A stretch of 64,000 nt of DNA from Apium graveolens (GCF_009905375.1 NC_133653.1:87088079-87152078); one strand, 5' to 3'; positions 12,016 to 24,821 are shown, numbered from the stretch's first letter. Made by a program: numbers and translations. The notes: generated by a model from the sequence alone, not told the origin.

Positions 12016-15000
12016 TGTAACACCCCCAAATCCGAGGTCGGGGATCCGGGTTGTCACGAGTTCCATTTCCCTTAATAACACTTAATCTTAATAAACAACC
12101 AACTACTACATACTGTGACCCCACAATATACACACACACCACAAGTTATAGTCTCAGAGATGAATACAAAAAAAATACAAGTCACTTTATTCCACAATTA
12201 TATGCCATTACACCTTAAAAGGGTTTCTGAATAAATTTACATTTCTTTGCCATTATTACAATTCATAAATATACATAAGTCTGGTACATCAAAAGTTGAA
12301 AGCCTAGCCTATTGGTAGATCCTACCTCGGCTATAACGGCATCAACGCCTACAGGAAACTGCGGAACATTTCCTAACCGCTTGCGAATCGGGAGCTCGGT
12401 CCTGTTCATCTTTTCTATCTGTTGTTGTGTGATGAAGAAGAAAGCAAGGGTGAGCAACAAGCCCACCGAAATAATATGTATAATAATTAACAATATATGA
12501 GCATTCTCATAGTACTCATGAAAGTCTTGGTCAAGAAGAAATGAACCAAGTTTGATATCTTAATGCGACGAAGTCGCAAAATATTCAGTATATATACTTA
12601 TATACTTTTCAAAATCTTGGAAGTCCTCTTCCATGCCTAATATACCCAGAGTTCCAGTTTATAACTGTATAAAAATATCGTTGCAAGGTGATCTCATATA
12701 TCTAACCTTGTCTCAACGTTTTTGTGAAAATCTTTGTCATGCATAAGATAATCATTAACCAGATATAAGTTTAAAAGATGAAGTTACAAGATACTCCAAT
12801 ATACTTATATCTTTTCCAAATACTACTTGAACTACCATCGTTCAAGTTATAATCAGTTTCAAAAGTTCATCACACTGATGAGACTACAAGACAAGATTTG
12901 AATAGATTCAATCTTTGAATATTATTAAAAAATAATGAAGTTACGAGGTACTTCATTAAGTCCCGATATATATATACACTTATATATATATACATTTCAT
13001 ACAATCCTTGAAAACCTCTGTTATGAAAATTATAAACAGAGTTGCAATATCCAATGAATTTGGAAAGGAGAAAACCTTGGCATAAACCTGATATCTTGCT
13101 GATCAGGCAAAGATACCAATAAGTAACCTTTTCTACTAGTAGATGGACGAATTCCCCACTGGTCATCACCCTGGTCGCAATAGGACCTTATGCTGGACTG
13201 CCACTCAGCCACTTACGCATTTGATGGACTCCCACTGAGCCACTTACACTATCATGGACGCCCACTGAGCCCATGTTGCTTATGCCGACTCAATAGATGG
13301 ACTTACTTCCCGAACTTTGGGTAAGTAATCAATTCATTTATCAAAACAGCAACCTCGTTGCGAATATAAAATACACCACAGAGCCGGATCCCTCAGGTTT
13401 TGAGCGAATATTTAAATCCCCTTCGAAAGGAAGATCTTAAATATAAAAATGAGTTTTGGGATCCGCTCTAACTTTTAAAATCATTTCGAAGACTCGAAAC
13501 ATTTTTAAGAATGTTTGGAGTACGGCTGATTTATTAAAATAAATCAATCCCAATATATTAGAAAATATCTTAATATTATTATTTAAATAATATTCCCAAA
13601 AAGGATAATCTCTATAAAAATAATCGAAGTAGAAGTGTTAAAACTCATACTTGAAATGAATATTAAATAACCAAAGATATACTTATACGAAAGTACTATC
13701 TTTATTTGAATAATCAAAGATAAGTTTGATTATCGACACCTTATTCTTTAATAAAATAAAGAATATATCTCAGCAAATAATCGGAGTCATAGATCCTCAA
13801 ATGAATATTCAAATAATATTCATTAAATAATATAAACTGAGTCATAAGCCCTCGAATGAATATTCAAAATAATATTCTTTTAATAAAATAAAAGGAGTCA
13901 TAAGCCCTCGAATGAATATTCGTAATAATATTCATTAAATAAAATAAAAGTTATCGAATAAACCTTATTCGAATAATAGTTTTGAAAACTATATCAATAT
14001 ATATATATATATATTTAAATATATATATAATATACTCGGGAACATCGACTCCCGGTTTTAGAAAATGTTCACCTTTGGGTCCCCTATACTAAGGGTATAA
14101 ACAACTACTGCTTATCTCTAGCATAGGTATTATGCAACTAATAAGCATTTGAACCAACAGATATATAAATCAAGAATACGGAACAGGCATGCATATATAC
14201 CATATCACATGCTACAATATATCGCAAGAATTTGCTAATAACAAATATGCATTTATCACAAGATCATGCATATACACATATACATCACAACAACAGTTAT
14301 ACGGGTAGAAAACTTGCCTGAGCGACTGGGGGTTACAAATGGCTTAGGACGAGTCTGGTAACCTATAAACAACATGTAAGTTGGAATTAAACCAAAGTCA
14401 CTTGTAAATCTATACTTTAACCAAATTAGACTCTAACGCTCATTTTGCGCTTACTAATTCTCTTAAGTCGCTCGAGTACCCTCGGCTCCACCAGTTTTAA
14501 TAAATTAACCATTATGGGTTTTAAGGCGATTCTTTCGCGAGTACCTTACCAACTGCCTAATCCACTTAACATAATTGTTTCATACTCCAATTAGTCCTTT
14601 AAGGTCTTTAACCTATGTTTCAAAGTAAGGCGAGGGGTAATGGTTCGTTCGCGAAACGTCGTTACTTAAAACGGCCGTTTCTCCCAAACCGTACATCGGA
14701 ATCAAACGAACCACATATCAAAATGAAGCTCGTAACATGAACTATCTAATCATGGCAATGGTCAAAACCTAGAAGGGAGTTCTCGGGTCCTAATGTTAAG
14801 AACAAAACAGCCTAAAGTAAATCGGACATTATGACGGCTATGTTTACGCGATTTCCCAAATTTAAAACACTCCAATTCAACCCACAATCAATCCACAATC
14901 ACAACCCAATCAAAACTCCATCCATACTACATCATAAAAGCCCCAACAACTCAACATCAACAATTTATACTTATTCTTAAACTTGAATTTAACTACACTT

Positions 15001-16090
15001 AAGTTCATTAATCAACAATCCAAGAACTACCACTCCAAAAACTTCACAAAATCAACTAATCTCTACATTTACAACTAGCAAACCTCTCATGAATTATAAA
15101 AACAAACTAAACCTAATTACTCAAATAAAGTTAGGGTTTGGAGTGGTTATACCTTCCTTGGAGAGTGGAGAATCAAGAGAATGGCTTGGAATCACCCTTA
15201 AAGTCCTTATCCAAACTTAATCTAAACAAAACTTCAAGAACAAAAAAATTTAGTTCTTGAAAAACACTATTCACCATCTTCTTCCATGATTTTTAGGAAG
15301 AGATTGTGGATGATTTAGGAGCTCAAACTTATAGGATATTCATAACTATGCATAAGGAGTCTTAGATAATTACCTTGTAATTTAACAAAGCTTGGAACTA
15401 TTATTTTGACTTTCTTGCTTTGGAAAAGAAGAAGAAGCCGAGAGCAAGGTGAAGAAAATGAAATAATCTTTGTGTTTTGGGTGAAATGATTGTTGGTTGG
15501 TTGGTTTTAGCTTGATTTTGGTTAATTACCTTTTTAACCATGAACTTTGTGTGGTTTTAAATCAACCACACCTCCTTCCCCCTTATGTCATGCTTATGTC
15601 ACCTTGTTATGTCATCATCCCTTGCCCTCTTCTCATTGGTTTGATGACATCATCCCCTCTAATCTCTTTGATTAGCTCCTAATTGTTTGCCTAATGACCG
15701 CTGATCTGTTATACGGTTCGCTTTACTTTCGTTCTCGTTTCTTGTTTGAGGGATCATACCCGGGATCTTATTACTTGGGTTTCCTTAACCTTTCTCAATA
15801 CATTATAATCCTCTTATGATCCTCTCTTATAATCCTTTAATTTAAATCCTTTTTATCCTGTTACCTTATACTCAATTCTTTCGATATCTGGTGGATTTTC
15901 GGGAAAAATCAAAGCGTTCGGATTTGGATTCTAACGATCTTTACATACACTTATATACCATATAGAGTACTAATAATATCCCAGAAGATCAATAAAAGAA
16001 CCCCTATATAGTGTGGCATGAAGATTTTTCTTATTCAGCAAAACACTATTCATAAGGGTTTCAAAAATTCCAGAAATTGGGGTTATTACA
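12016..16090 (-). repeat. Gypsy LTR copy (5' LTR in element orientation)
   Basis: 4075 bp partner of 2223-6293. A short 8-10 bp insertion near 12608 and scattered substitutions distinguish it. Confidence 0.93.
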
Positions 16091-16095
16091 TTATG

Positions 16096-18449
16096 GAGAG
16101 GATAAGAATGATAAAGGAACTATAGATATTAAGCCTGTAGTTGTTAAACAAAAGCTAAAGTTAAAACCTGTTAAGTTTGTAGCTGTAAAGTCTGATACTG
16201 AGAAATCAGAAGTTAAGAAGGAATTAACTTCTGACAAACTAAAACAGGAAAAGACAACTGAAGTAAACGCAGGCTTAATGACAAAGAAGCAGCTTAAGTA
16301 TAAGCTAAAAGAAGTTAAGAATGCAAACAAGGTAAAATCATCTAGGAAAAATAGGAATGGAAAGGAAGGTGTGAATAAAAGCAATGATTATAAACCTGTT
16401 CCTGATGCTCCTAGAAAAACATGTCATAACTGTGGAAGTTCTAACCATCTGGCTTCTTTTTGCAGGAAGAATAAGAACATAAACTCCTTACCTTCAAAGT
16501 CATGAGTTAAGAGTCAGTCTGTTAGATATAAGCCACAAAATCCTTATTTTCATTGTGGTAGTTTATGGCATTCCATTTATACTTGTAAGGAATATCATAG
16601 TTTGTACTATGATTATTATCAAATAAAACCTTCTTTAAAGAAAGTTACCATTGTTCCTTCTAGTGTAAGTTATGATTCATAGTCTGATAGTGTAAATTCT
16701 GATAAGAAAAATGTTAATATAAACTCTGATGCTAAATCTGCTATAAATGTTAACAGACTTAATAAGGCCAAAGGATCCAAGCATGTCTGGGTCCTTAAAA
16801 CTAATCATTAGTGGTCTTTGTGATTGCAGGGCAACAGGAAAAACATCCTAGTTCTGGACAGTGGATGTTCAGGACATATGACTGGAAATAAAACCCTGCT
16901 ATCAGACTTTGTGGAGAAGGCTGGCCCAAGTGTTTCTTATGGAGATGGCAATATTGGAAAAACATTGGGATATGGCAATATCAATCTTGGGAATGTCATC
17001 ATTAAGGAAGTAGCTCTGGTCTCAGGACTTAAACACAATCTGCTGAGTGTTAGTCAAGTCTGTGACAGAGGTTATCATGTGGATTTCTTTGAAGAACACT
17101 GTGAAGTTGTAAGTAAATCTACAGGAAAAGTTGTTCTGAAAGGATACAGGCGTGGTAACATCTATGAAGCCAAGCTTTCAACAAGTACTGATGGTTCTGC
17201 AATATGTCTGATGAGTAGAGCATCAATTGAAGAAAGCTGGAATTGGCACAAGAAACTCTCTCATTTAAATTTCAACAATATAAATAAACTAGTCAAGAAA
17301 GATCTTGTGAGAGGACTGCCAAAGTCAGTATTTGCTCCTGATGGTCTTTTTGATTCTTGTCAGAAGGCTAAACAAAGGAAATCCTCATTCAAGAGCAAGA
17401 CCGAATCATCAATTATTGAGCCTTATCACCTTCTACATGTTGATCTATTTGGTCCAGTAAATGTCATGTCTATTGCAAAGAAGAAATATGCTATGGTCAT
17501 AGTGGATGAGTTCACCAGATACACATGGGTGTATTTCTTACACACAAAAAGTGAAACTACATCTATCTTGATTGATCATGTCAGGTAACTGGATAAATTG
17601 GTCAAACATTCTGTGAAAATAATAAGGAGTGATAATGGTATTGAGTTCAAGAATTTGATAATGGAAGAGTTCTGCAAAAACCATGGAATCAAGCAGGAAT
17701 TCTCTGCTCCTGGAACTCCACAGCAAAATGGAGTAGTTGAAAGAAAGAATAGAACTCTTATTGAAGCTGCACGAACAATGCTTGATGAAGCAAAGCTTCC
17801 AACCTATTTCTGGGCTGAAGCTGTGCAGACTGCTTGTTTTACTTAGAATGCAACACTAATTAACAAGCATGGAAAGACACCATATGAGATGGTGAAGAAA
17901 AAGAAGCCAAATCTGAAGTATTTTCACGTGTTTGGATGCAAGTGTTTTGTTCTTAAGACTCATCCTGAATAGCTATCCAAATTTGATCTAAAAGCTGATG
18001 AAGGAATCTTTGTTGGATATCCACTTTCTACAAAAGCCTTCAGAGTCTATAACTTGAGAACAAGAGTGGTCATGGAATCTATCAATGTCCCTTTTGATGA
18101 TAGAAAGATTACTGGACTTGAAGATTTCAATGATCATGAGCAGCTGAGATTTGAAAATGAAGACTTAAATTCTGATACTGAAAATCCTGACAGTCTAAAT
18201 CCTGATACTGCAAACTCTGATGGATTAAACTTTGATGTTATTGAAACTGTGGTGACTACGCCAAAGGAAGATGCACCTATGCAGGGGGAGCATATTCAAG
18301 ATACAATCACTTCTCAAGAAGCATCAGAACATACATTTGGCTCTTCAAGTTCTGATTCATCAAGTTCTGATAAGCCAAGATCTGATAGTTCTGAAAATCT
18401 AAATTTTGAAGGATCCAAGTCAGAGAGCATAGTGCATCAGACTTTATGA
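16096..18449 (+). pseudogene. gag C-terminus, protease and integrase of SIRE-like copia
   Basis: One frame throughout, broken by stops at 16503, 16680, 16809, 17586, 17844 and 17970, then a final TGA at 18447. In order: Lys-rich gag tail, zinc knuckle CHNCGSSNHLASFC (about 16422), a degraded second knuckle (HCGSLWHSIYTC), protease with the active-site run LDSGCSGHMTG (about 16853), GAG_pre-integrase with a His/Cys region, integrase core (HVDLFGP; then SDNGIEFKN and GTPQQNGVVERKN, about 17628-17750), integrase tail (FVGYPLSTKAF) and a Ser/Asp-rich linker. RT should follow this linker but does not. The internal stops fit C-to-T or G-to-A changes at CAA, CAG, CGA or TGG codons. Confidence 0.88.
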
Positions 18450-19840
18450 TCAGTATTTACAGAAATTACTCTCTTTGTGTATTCTGTGCTTAATTGAAAA
18501 ATTGCTTAAGTACTGCTTGTTATCTGATGTGAATTTCTAAACTCTGATAATGATATGTCTGTTTATGTGACTATTCAATCCTATGAGGATACCTATACTA
18601 GATGCTGACCTAGTAGTCTTCAATATACTAGAGATCCCATATTAGAAGTAATTATTTATGTGGAAATCTATTGACACAAGTAAATTCTGATATTTGAGCT
18701 TAGTTGAGTTTACTTCGTCTATCTTATTACTAAGTCAAAAACTAGAATAATGCTTCTCATCTGTTAAGTTCTGATGCTAGTAAATCTATTGAATGTACTA
18801 AGTGCTAATAAACTTCTCTTATCAAAAGCAAAGGAAAAAGAAAAAGAAATAAAAATCAGGTACTCCTTTGAGATCTAGAGTAAAAATGTGGAAGGGACGA
18901 CCCAAGTGCATTGCTGTTATTAAGTAATATGCATCAGAAAAGCAAATAAATATTTTTCTTGGTGACTTTTCACACTCTATGATTACTGGAGAAATACTCT
19001 GATAATAGCATAAATTCTGATAAGCAATCATGACTCACTTACACTGAGAAGCCACTGCAAAATGGAATTTAAAAAGATGCACAAAATTAGCACAAGACAG
19101 TTGAGGTGGACTCATGCATGAACTCATTCAATAGTAGGCTTCAGAATAATGACAGATTTTAAGTAAAGTTTTAGTTATGCCTTATTTCTAAGATGTACTG
19201 AAGTGAATCAGACTTTACTCTTTGTCTGATATTTAGCTTAATGCACACACTAACACTCCATATGAATGATGAAAATTTCAGTGGTGATCCATGTTGTTGT
19301 AGATGAACAGTTTATGTGTCAGATTGCATAAATTCTGAGGACAGGTTCTGTTGAACGTTCTGATGATTAAGTTCTGAAGAATCGATATCAGAATTTGGGT
19401 GAAGAATTACGGAGATAGGCATTCATTTTTCGAGTTCAGAAATCATGTTATGATGACTGTTAAGTTCTGATATAAGTCTATGTTCTGATATTAAATTTTG
19501 ATCCTTTACTTGACTTATTTGTGGTTACAATTTGAAACAGTCTCCTTTTCAATCAGAATATGTTTGGGTAGAATATTAACAGTCAATCTAATAAGGGATA
19601 GTAGAACACGTACATGCACAGTAATTTTTACTTGTTTCTTGTGCGCATTAAACCCTGTCTTACACTTCCAATGACTATTTTTCGTCTTCCCAGTCTAGGG
19701 AGACGGGGTAAAATTATTTCTACTTGTCCGCATTAAATTATCCATGCGTCTCCTGGCATTCTATTACCTATATAAACAAACACCTCCTTCCAGCTAAACA
19801 TTATTCCCTTCCTCAAACACTTACTCTCTTTTCCCTCATA
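18450..19840 (+). other. Non-coding stretch of the copia where RT/RNase H would be expected
   Basis: No RT or RNase H motif in any frame. The sequence is AT-rich and full of TTCTGAT-like octamers. It resembles the untranslated region that precedes accessory ORFs in such elements, brought next to the integrase by loss of RT-RNase H. Confidence 0.6.
19768..19776 (+). promoter_or_regulatory. TATA-like box before a small internal ORF
   Basis: CTATATAAA lies 80 bases before ATG 19852, followed by a pyrimidine-rich leader, the arrangement of a plant core promoter. Promoter activity is inferred. Confidence 0.4.
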
Positions 19841-19851
19841 TACACAACATC

Positions 19852-20120
19852 ATGGTTAACTACAATATGTTTTTAAACTATGAGACCTTCAACATGGAGT
19901 TAAGCCGTGAGGGATGGCAGCAGGAATGGCACGTGACTGTCATTCCTGATGAGATTTGGGACTCGGTTCCCCAGGAGGTTCTCAACACCTCCTGTTCTTT
20001 TACATGGACTACCATCGCCATCTGGAGCTATTGGAGGAGGAAAGGCTGGAAGCTCTCCACCAGCAAGAGCGAATCATCAGACTCGCTATTCTTTTTGTAG
20101 AGAGTAGGAAGAAGAAATAA
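19852..20120 (+). pseudogene. Small accessory ORF in the copia (about 90 aa, probably frameshifted)
   Basis: ATG 19852 opens an 82-codon frame ending at 20100. Up to about 19990 it reads as a normal soluble protein (NMELSREGWQQEWHVTV). From 19998 a different frame gives a charged amphipathic helix (LELLEEERLEALHQQERIIR) and ends at TAA 20118, which looks more protein-like than the original frame's tail, so a single frameshift near 19990-20000 is likely. I do not recognise a functional domain. It sits between pol remnants and the long accessory ORF. Confidence 0.45.
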
Positions 20121-20841
20121 CTTATTTTCTTCTTCCTATTTTTCTTCATCGTCAGCTTTGCCCTGCTTCTTGAGCTAGGACTAAGGTTGTTGATGTTAGG
20201 ATTAGAAGCTTAGGATAGTCTTGTAATTCTCTGATGTAATTTCAATTTCATGAATGTATTCTCTTGATATATTAATGAAATTTCTTATTTTTGCAAGATT
20301 CTGTCTCTGAGATGCTTGCACATTTACTGCACTATTAAATCCTGATATATCCATGTTCTGATGATCATTTTAATCATTGATTTAAATTAAGTTCTGACTT
20401 TAAAATATCAGTACTTGTTTCCTTGATTTATTTTGGTCATTCTCACACTTGAAATTTATTTTCAGAATATTGGTTTTGCAGTGAAAATAATTGAATAAGT
20501 GGGAACAGTTTAAATTTTGAATTAAAACTGACTTACCTCAAATGGGATTACTGGGTAAGTGGAACGGTTTTTCCTTGAAAACCTGCATGTGATAAGTCAT
20601 GATTACTGTTTTCCTGTGTGCATTAACTATTCATTATTGCTGCATGTCTGACAGGTGTCCAACGGTTATATTTTTTTACCAAGAATAAGTAAGAGAGAGA
20701 GAAGATTATACAATCTTTTATTTACTTTTATACTTTATCTCTCTTTCTTTGCTTTTACTCTCTCTCATCTCCTGACGTTGGTTTTTCATACAGACATTTT
20801 ATCAAACACCTAACAGGCACTCTTAATTTTCGATTTTTCTC
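20121..20841 (+). other. Non-coding leader before the long accessory ORF
   Basis: Begins with an imperfect hairpin of AAGAAGAAATAA/TTATTTTCTTCTTCC just after the small ORF, then AT-rich sequence with several TTCTGAT motifs and a GAGAGAGA/CTCTCT-rich stretch near 20692-20765. Confidence 0.4.
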
Positions 20842-23800
20842 ATGGCACCTAAGGATTTGATCATTGATGGAGCTAAGTTCGTTCCAAATAACTATGCTGC
20901 AATTCTCGATCATGATGAAGCTCCGTCTGAGTTGCATTTTGTGCAAGATCTTCTTGCACACAGTGAAATTGGGTATGCATTGACCCAGCCTTCAGTCTTT
21001 TCAAGCCAACAAGTTCTGACATTTTGGCGGACTAGGCAGTTTGATAATGGTGGTGCAACTGGTACTCCCAGTATTGTTTTTGAAGTGGATGATTCTGAAC
21101 ATGTGGTAACTCCTGGTACAATTCGCAAGGCCTTACATTTACCAGAAGGCTTTTTCAACACCGGAGGAATCAGCTCTACAAGAGTTAATGGACAGTTTGG
21201 GGTATGAAAGGAGTTTGGCTAAGCTTGGACAGTTGAAACGGGCACATATCAGGAAGGAATGGAATTTCTTCTTCGACGGCATTACTAAAGCCTTCGGGAA
21301 TAAGTGTTCCAACTTTGATGTCATTCCAATAATGAGTCAGCACATCGGGTATACAATTATTAACCAAACTCATTTTGATTTTGCAAGTGTTGTGATAGGT
21401 TTTATTGGGGATAGGATGACAGAGGATAGGAATGTTGTTTACTTTGCTAGATTCTGTCAGCTTATATATAATTTTTATTGTGCTGATGAACCCCAACCTA
21501 CTACTGACTTATATCCACCTTTTAAACTTGCAAAACGAGCCTTTAATGACTTGGTAAATGCTGATCTTAAGAAAAAGGTGGTTAGACCTTTACAGATTCC
21601 TCAGTCTGTAAAACAGATCTTGGTAAATGCTGATCTTGAAACCTATAGATCTGTTTATCCTAATGTATAACCCACCACCACATCCCAAAAACCACAGCAA
21701 CCATCAGAACATACCACTCATACATCTATACCTCAACCCTCCCTCAGAACATATCTCAAATCATATCTCACAACTTCACAGACAGCTCAACCTTCATCCT
21801 CAGCACCTACTGTGAAGCTTTCATCTTCCAAGACCAAGAGGACAAAGACTGTTCCTCAAACACCACAGAAGAGAAAGAGGATTGTTCTGAGAGATGAGTC
21901 TGATAGTGAGGAACAGGTTTCTGCATCAGAACCTGTTGTTAAAGAAGCTGAGAAAGTTCCTTCTCAGAAGGATTCTGGAATTGGGGGATCTAAGCTTCTC
22001 AAAAGGCTTAGGAGAATGACTTCTTCTGAACCTCCCAAGGAATCCCCACCTTCAAAGAGATACAAGAAACAGAGAGCTAAAAGGCTAGTTTCAGATGATG
22101 AGGAAGCAGCAGCTAAGGAAGGAGATCAGGAATCTCTGATCTCACAAGAACCAGAATTTGCTGAAGCTACTGCTTCTCCATTGACTCCAACTCATGAAGC
22201 TGCTACAGAAAAGGCCAACACACCATCTGTGTCTCCTGTACATAAGACTATATCTCCTGTCAACCCAGGCACAAGTGCTGAAATTGATATTCAGAACCTG
22301 GTTGTGTCTGAGGTACTCTACTTAGAAGCTCCAACATCAATTCATCCATCAACAACACTTGTTACTGATGCTGCTCAAACTCCAGAATTATCTACTATAC
22401 CTTCTCTGTATCTAGATGTTGATGATCAGAATATAGGTGAGCATCAGGATATGGTTGTTGATCAGAATTTGGAACCAGATCAGCACTTAGAGGATGATGC
22501 TGAAGCCTCAATTGCTTCTCATACTGTTGTTCTATCAGAAGATGTTGATTCTGTTAGTTCTGATGCTTCAAATGCTGACCCTACTGGTGTTACTGCTATG
22601 AATGCAGATGCTGATGCAGCTGGTCCTTCAGGACATGCACCTCAGCAAACTGTTCACAAAAGTGAGTTAGTCAAGAAGTTTACTCGAAGAGAAGCACCAG
22701 TGCCTTGGAGTGAAACTCCTCGAGGACGGGAGTGGACTAAGGAATGGAACTCAGTTACCTTTGTTCCATCTGAAAAGATTCTTGCTGAGCACTTGGCAAA
22801 AGCTGATGAAATGTTAATTAATGATGATTTCAAGACACAGCTTCGAGTCACTGCATTGAGTACTAGACATCTGCAAGGTCTCCATTCAACAACTCATGCA
22901 GAGTTACGTCAAGTTAAGGAAGAATTGCTCAAGCAAGATATGACTAGGAAACTTGATAAGAAAAAATTCTTCCAACCTACCTTTGACAGAGTTGCTTACA
23001 TTGAGAAGACCCAAGAGAAGCAAAAGTCTCAGATTGATGATATTTTGAAAAATCAAGCTTCTCAGCAATCTCAACTCGATGAAATCCAAGCCTCAGTGGA
23101 ATTGCTTGTCTCTCTTATGTTACCTGCTGATGCCAAAAAGGGGGAGAAAGTAATTAAGTCCAAATGCAAAACTGATAAGACACTGAAGGGGAAGGATGAT
23201 GAAAAAGATGACCATGGAAACTCTGGAATGGGTGGAGGTCATGGTCAAGGTAGAAGTTTCTCATCAAGAGGAGCTGGAATTACAAGTCACAGGACAAGTT
23301 CTGATGCTGGAAAAAGAATTACTTCTGCTACTGGTAAAAGGATAAGTTCTGATGAACTTTTGGATCTTAATGAAGAAATGTCAAGACAGTTATTTCTTAA
23401 GGAAAATCCAGGAATGGACTTGGAGAGTCTGATGGAAGAAGAAGCTAGACTTAAATCAGAAAAAGTCAAATCTAAATCTGAAGCTTCTGGCAAAAAGAAA
23501 CTTCCAAAGCTCAAAGGCATTGTGATAAAAGAAAGGACAAATCCTGAAGCAACCAAAGCTAAATCACAACTGCAGATAGATCCAAGGTCCAAGGGAAAAG
23601 AGAAAGTTGGTGAACCTATCAAGGTTTATGTGCCTCCTGTGAATGAAGAAATTACTGATGAAGATGCTGATCTTGCTCTGACTTCAAGAAAAGTTTCTAA
23701 GACAACCTCTGACATGGCTCAAGTTTTTCAGAGTCAAGAGATAGTTAGTTCTGATATCTCAAAGAAGCAAGTAACCTCTGACATAGCTCAAGTTAACTTG

Positions 23801-24631
23801 ATATCAGAAGATAAATCAAAGGAAACCTCTGACAGTGCTCATGTTAAACCTTCGAAGATACTCCTACCAGGATTCACCAAAGCCAAACAGACTCAACCTT
23901 TGAAGACTATTGTAAGTGGTTTTGAAGCAAGAGTAGTTACTGGAAAGGAAGCAAGAGATAAAACCGGATTGGGAAGTGCTGATGAAAGAAGAGTACAGAA
24001 CACAACCAATGATCCAACTTCCTTAAGTGAACAAGGTATTGGAGCAACTCCTGAGAGATTGAATCAACTAGAATCTGTACAAATGGTTTACCATACCTAC
24101 TTGAAAGAACACATCTTATTGTACTTCATGACAGATGGTAGGGTTTATCATATAAGGGAAAATGCCATTCCACTGAAGTACTTTGAAGAACTGGAACATG
24201 TACTATTCTTACTTCAAGTGAATGACAAAATAACAGAAAGTGCTGCAAACTATTTGAAGAATCAGATTCAGAGACAGAAAAGGCTTTATTCTGTTAAGTC
24301 TGACAGCACATATCTTCCAAAGTACAGAGATCACAAGGGTGATATTGTTGAGATGAGGCCCAACTCTGCTAAGATTATAACTACCTTTCTGGGCTACAAG
24401 GTTGTGGAATTCAATCTTGAGTCTGACAAGGCATATTTGATCAGACTGGATCAGGACATAAAGAAAGCTAAAATTAATGATCTCAGGGCTGCAATCTTTC
24501 AAACTGGTGAAGATTATGCAGAACTTAAAGATGCTAAAAGGAGGATGATTGATGAACTTAGATATGCTGAGAGATGTTTGTTGAAGAACTATCTCAGAAC
24601 AACTCCTGATATCAGAGAGATCAGAAGATGA
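20842..24631 (+). pseudogene. Long accessory (env-position) ORF of the copia, about 1260 aa, two breaks
   Basis: ATG 20842 (MAPKDLIIDGAKFVPNNYAA) opens a globular N-terminal region of about 280 codons. A frameshift in 21188-21207 moves the reading to the frame of 21188-21670; a TAA at 21668 then interrupts that frame, which continues in phase to 24631. The middle is very Ser/Thr/Lys/Glu/Pro-rich and disordered, with Lys/Arg clusters (KTKRTKT, KRKRIVLRDESDSEE) resembling nuclear-localisation signals. Helical Gln/Glu/Lys-rich segments lie near 22850-23120, and the C-terminal part (from about 24060) is again globular, ending in a helix (ELKDAKRRMIDELRYAE). I see no clear signal peptide or membrane anchor, so an envelope role is not supported. 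Such ORFs occupy the env position in SIRE-type elements; function unknown. Confidence 0.7.
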
Positions 24632-24821
24632 AGCCAAGTCAAGATCTACAACTACTTAAATTCTGATATGAATACAGACTGAAGTTGTTATCAGAAGTTA
24701 AAGATTGGTAAAGCTTTAAGGAATGTAAGTTGTAGTTATCTAGTCAAATTCTCATGCAATTGTACTTAATGTTTTTGACATCATCAAATATCTGTTAAAC
24801 TTGTATATTATGCTAATTTAC

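Larger units (their letters stand above)
2223..16090 (-). mobile_element. Ty3/gypsy (Tekay-like chromovirus remnant) with 4.07-kb LTRs, nested in copia gag
   Basis: Two near-identical direct repeats (2223-6293 and 12016-16090) begin TGTAACACCC and end GGTTATTACA on the plus strand. The PBS (12000-12011) and purine tract (6294-6312) are both in minus orientation, so the element reads right to left. A 5-bp target duplication TTATG flanks it (2218-2222, 16091-16095). The 5.7-kb interior keeps one 257-codon gag-like ORF and decayed integrase sequence. Tekay-like assignment rests on long LTRs and the integrase C-terminal motif order; the rest of pol is not readable, so this may be better viewed as a LARD-like derivative. 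Confidence 0.92.

Noticed and set aside
21188..24631. Accessory ORF as a host nuclear gene
   Set aside because: It lies between the copia integrase and its PPT/3' LTR, in the same orientation, and fits the known place of accessory ORFs in such elements.
20842..24631. Accessory ORF as a viral-type envelope
   Set aside because: No signal peptide, furin-like site or membrane anchor could be seen; position alone is not enough.
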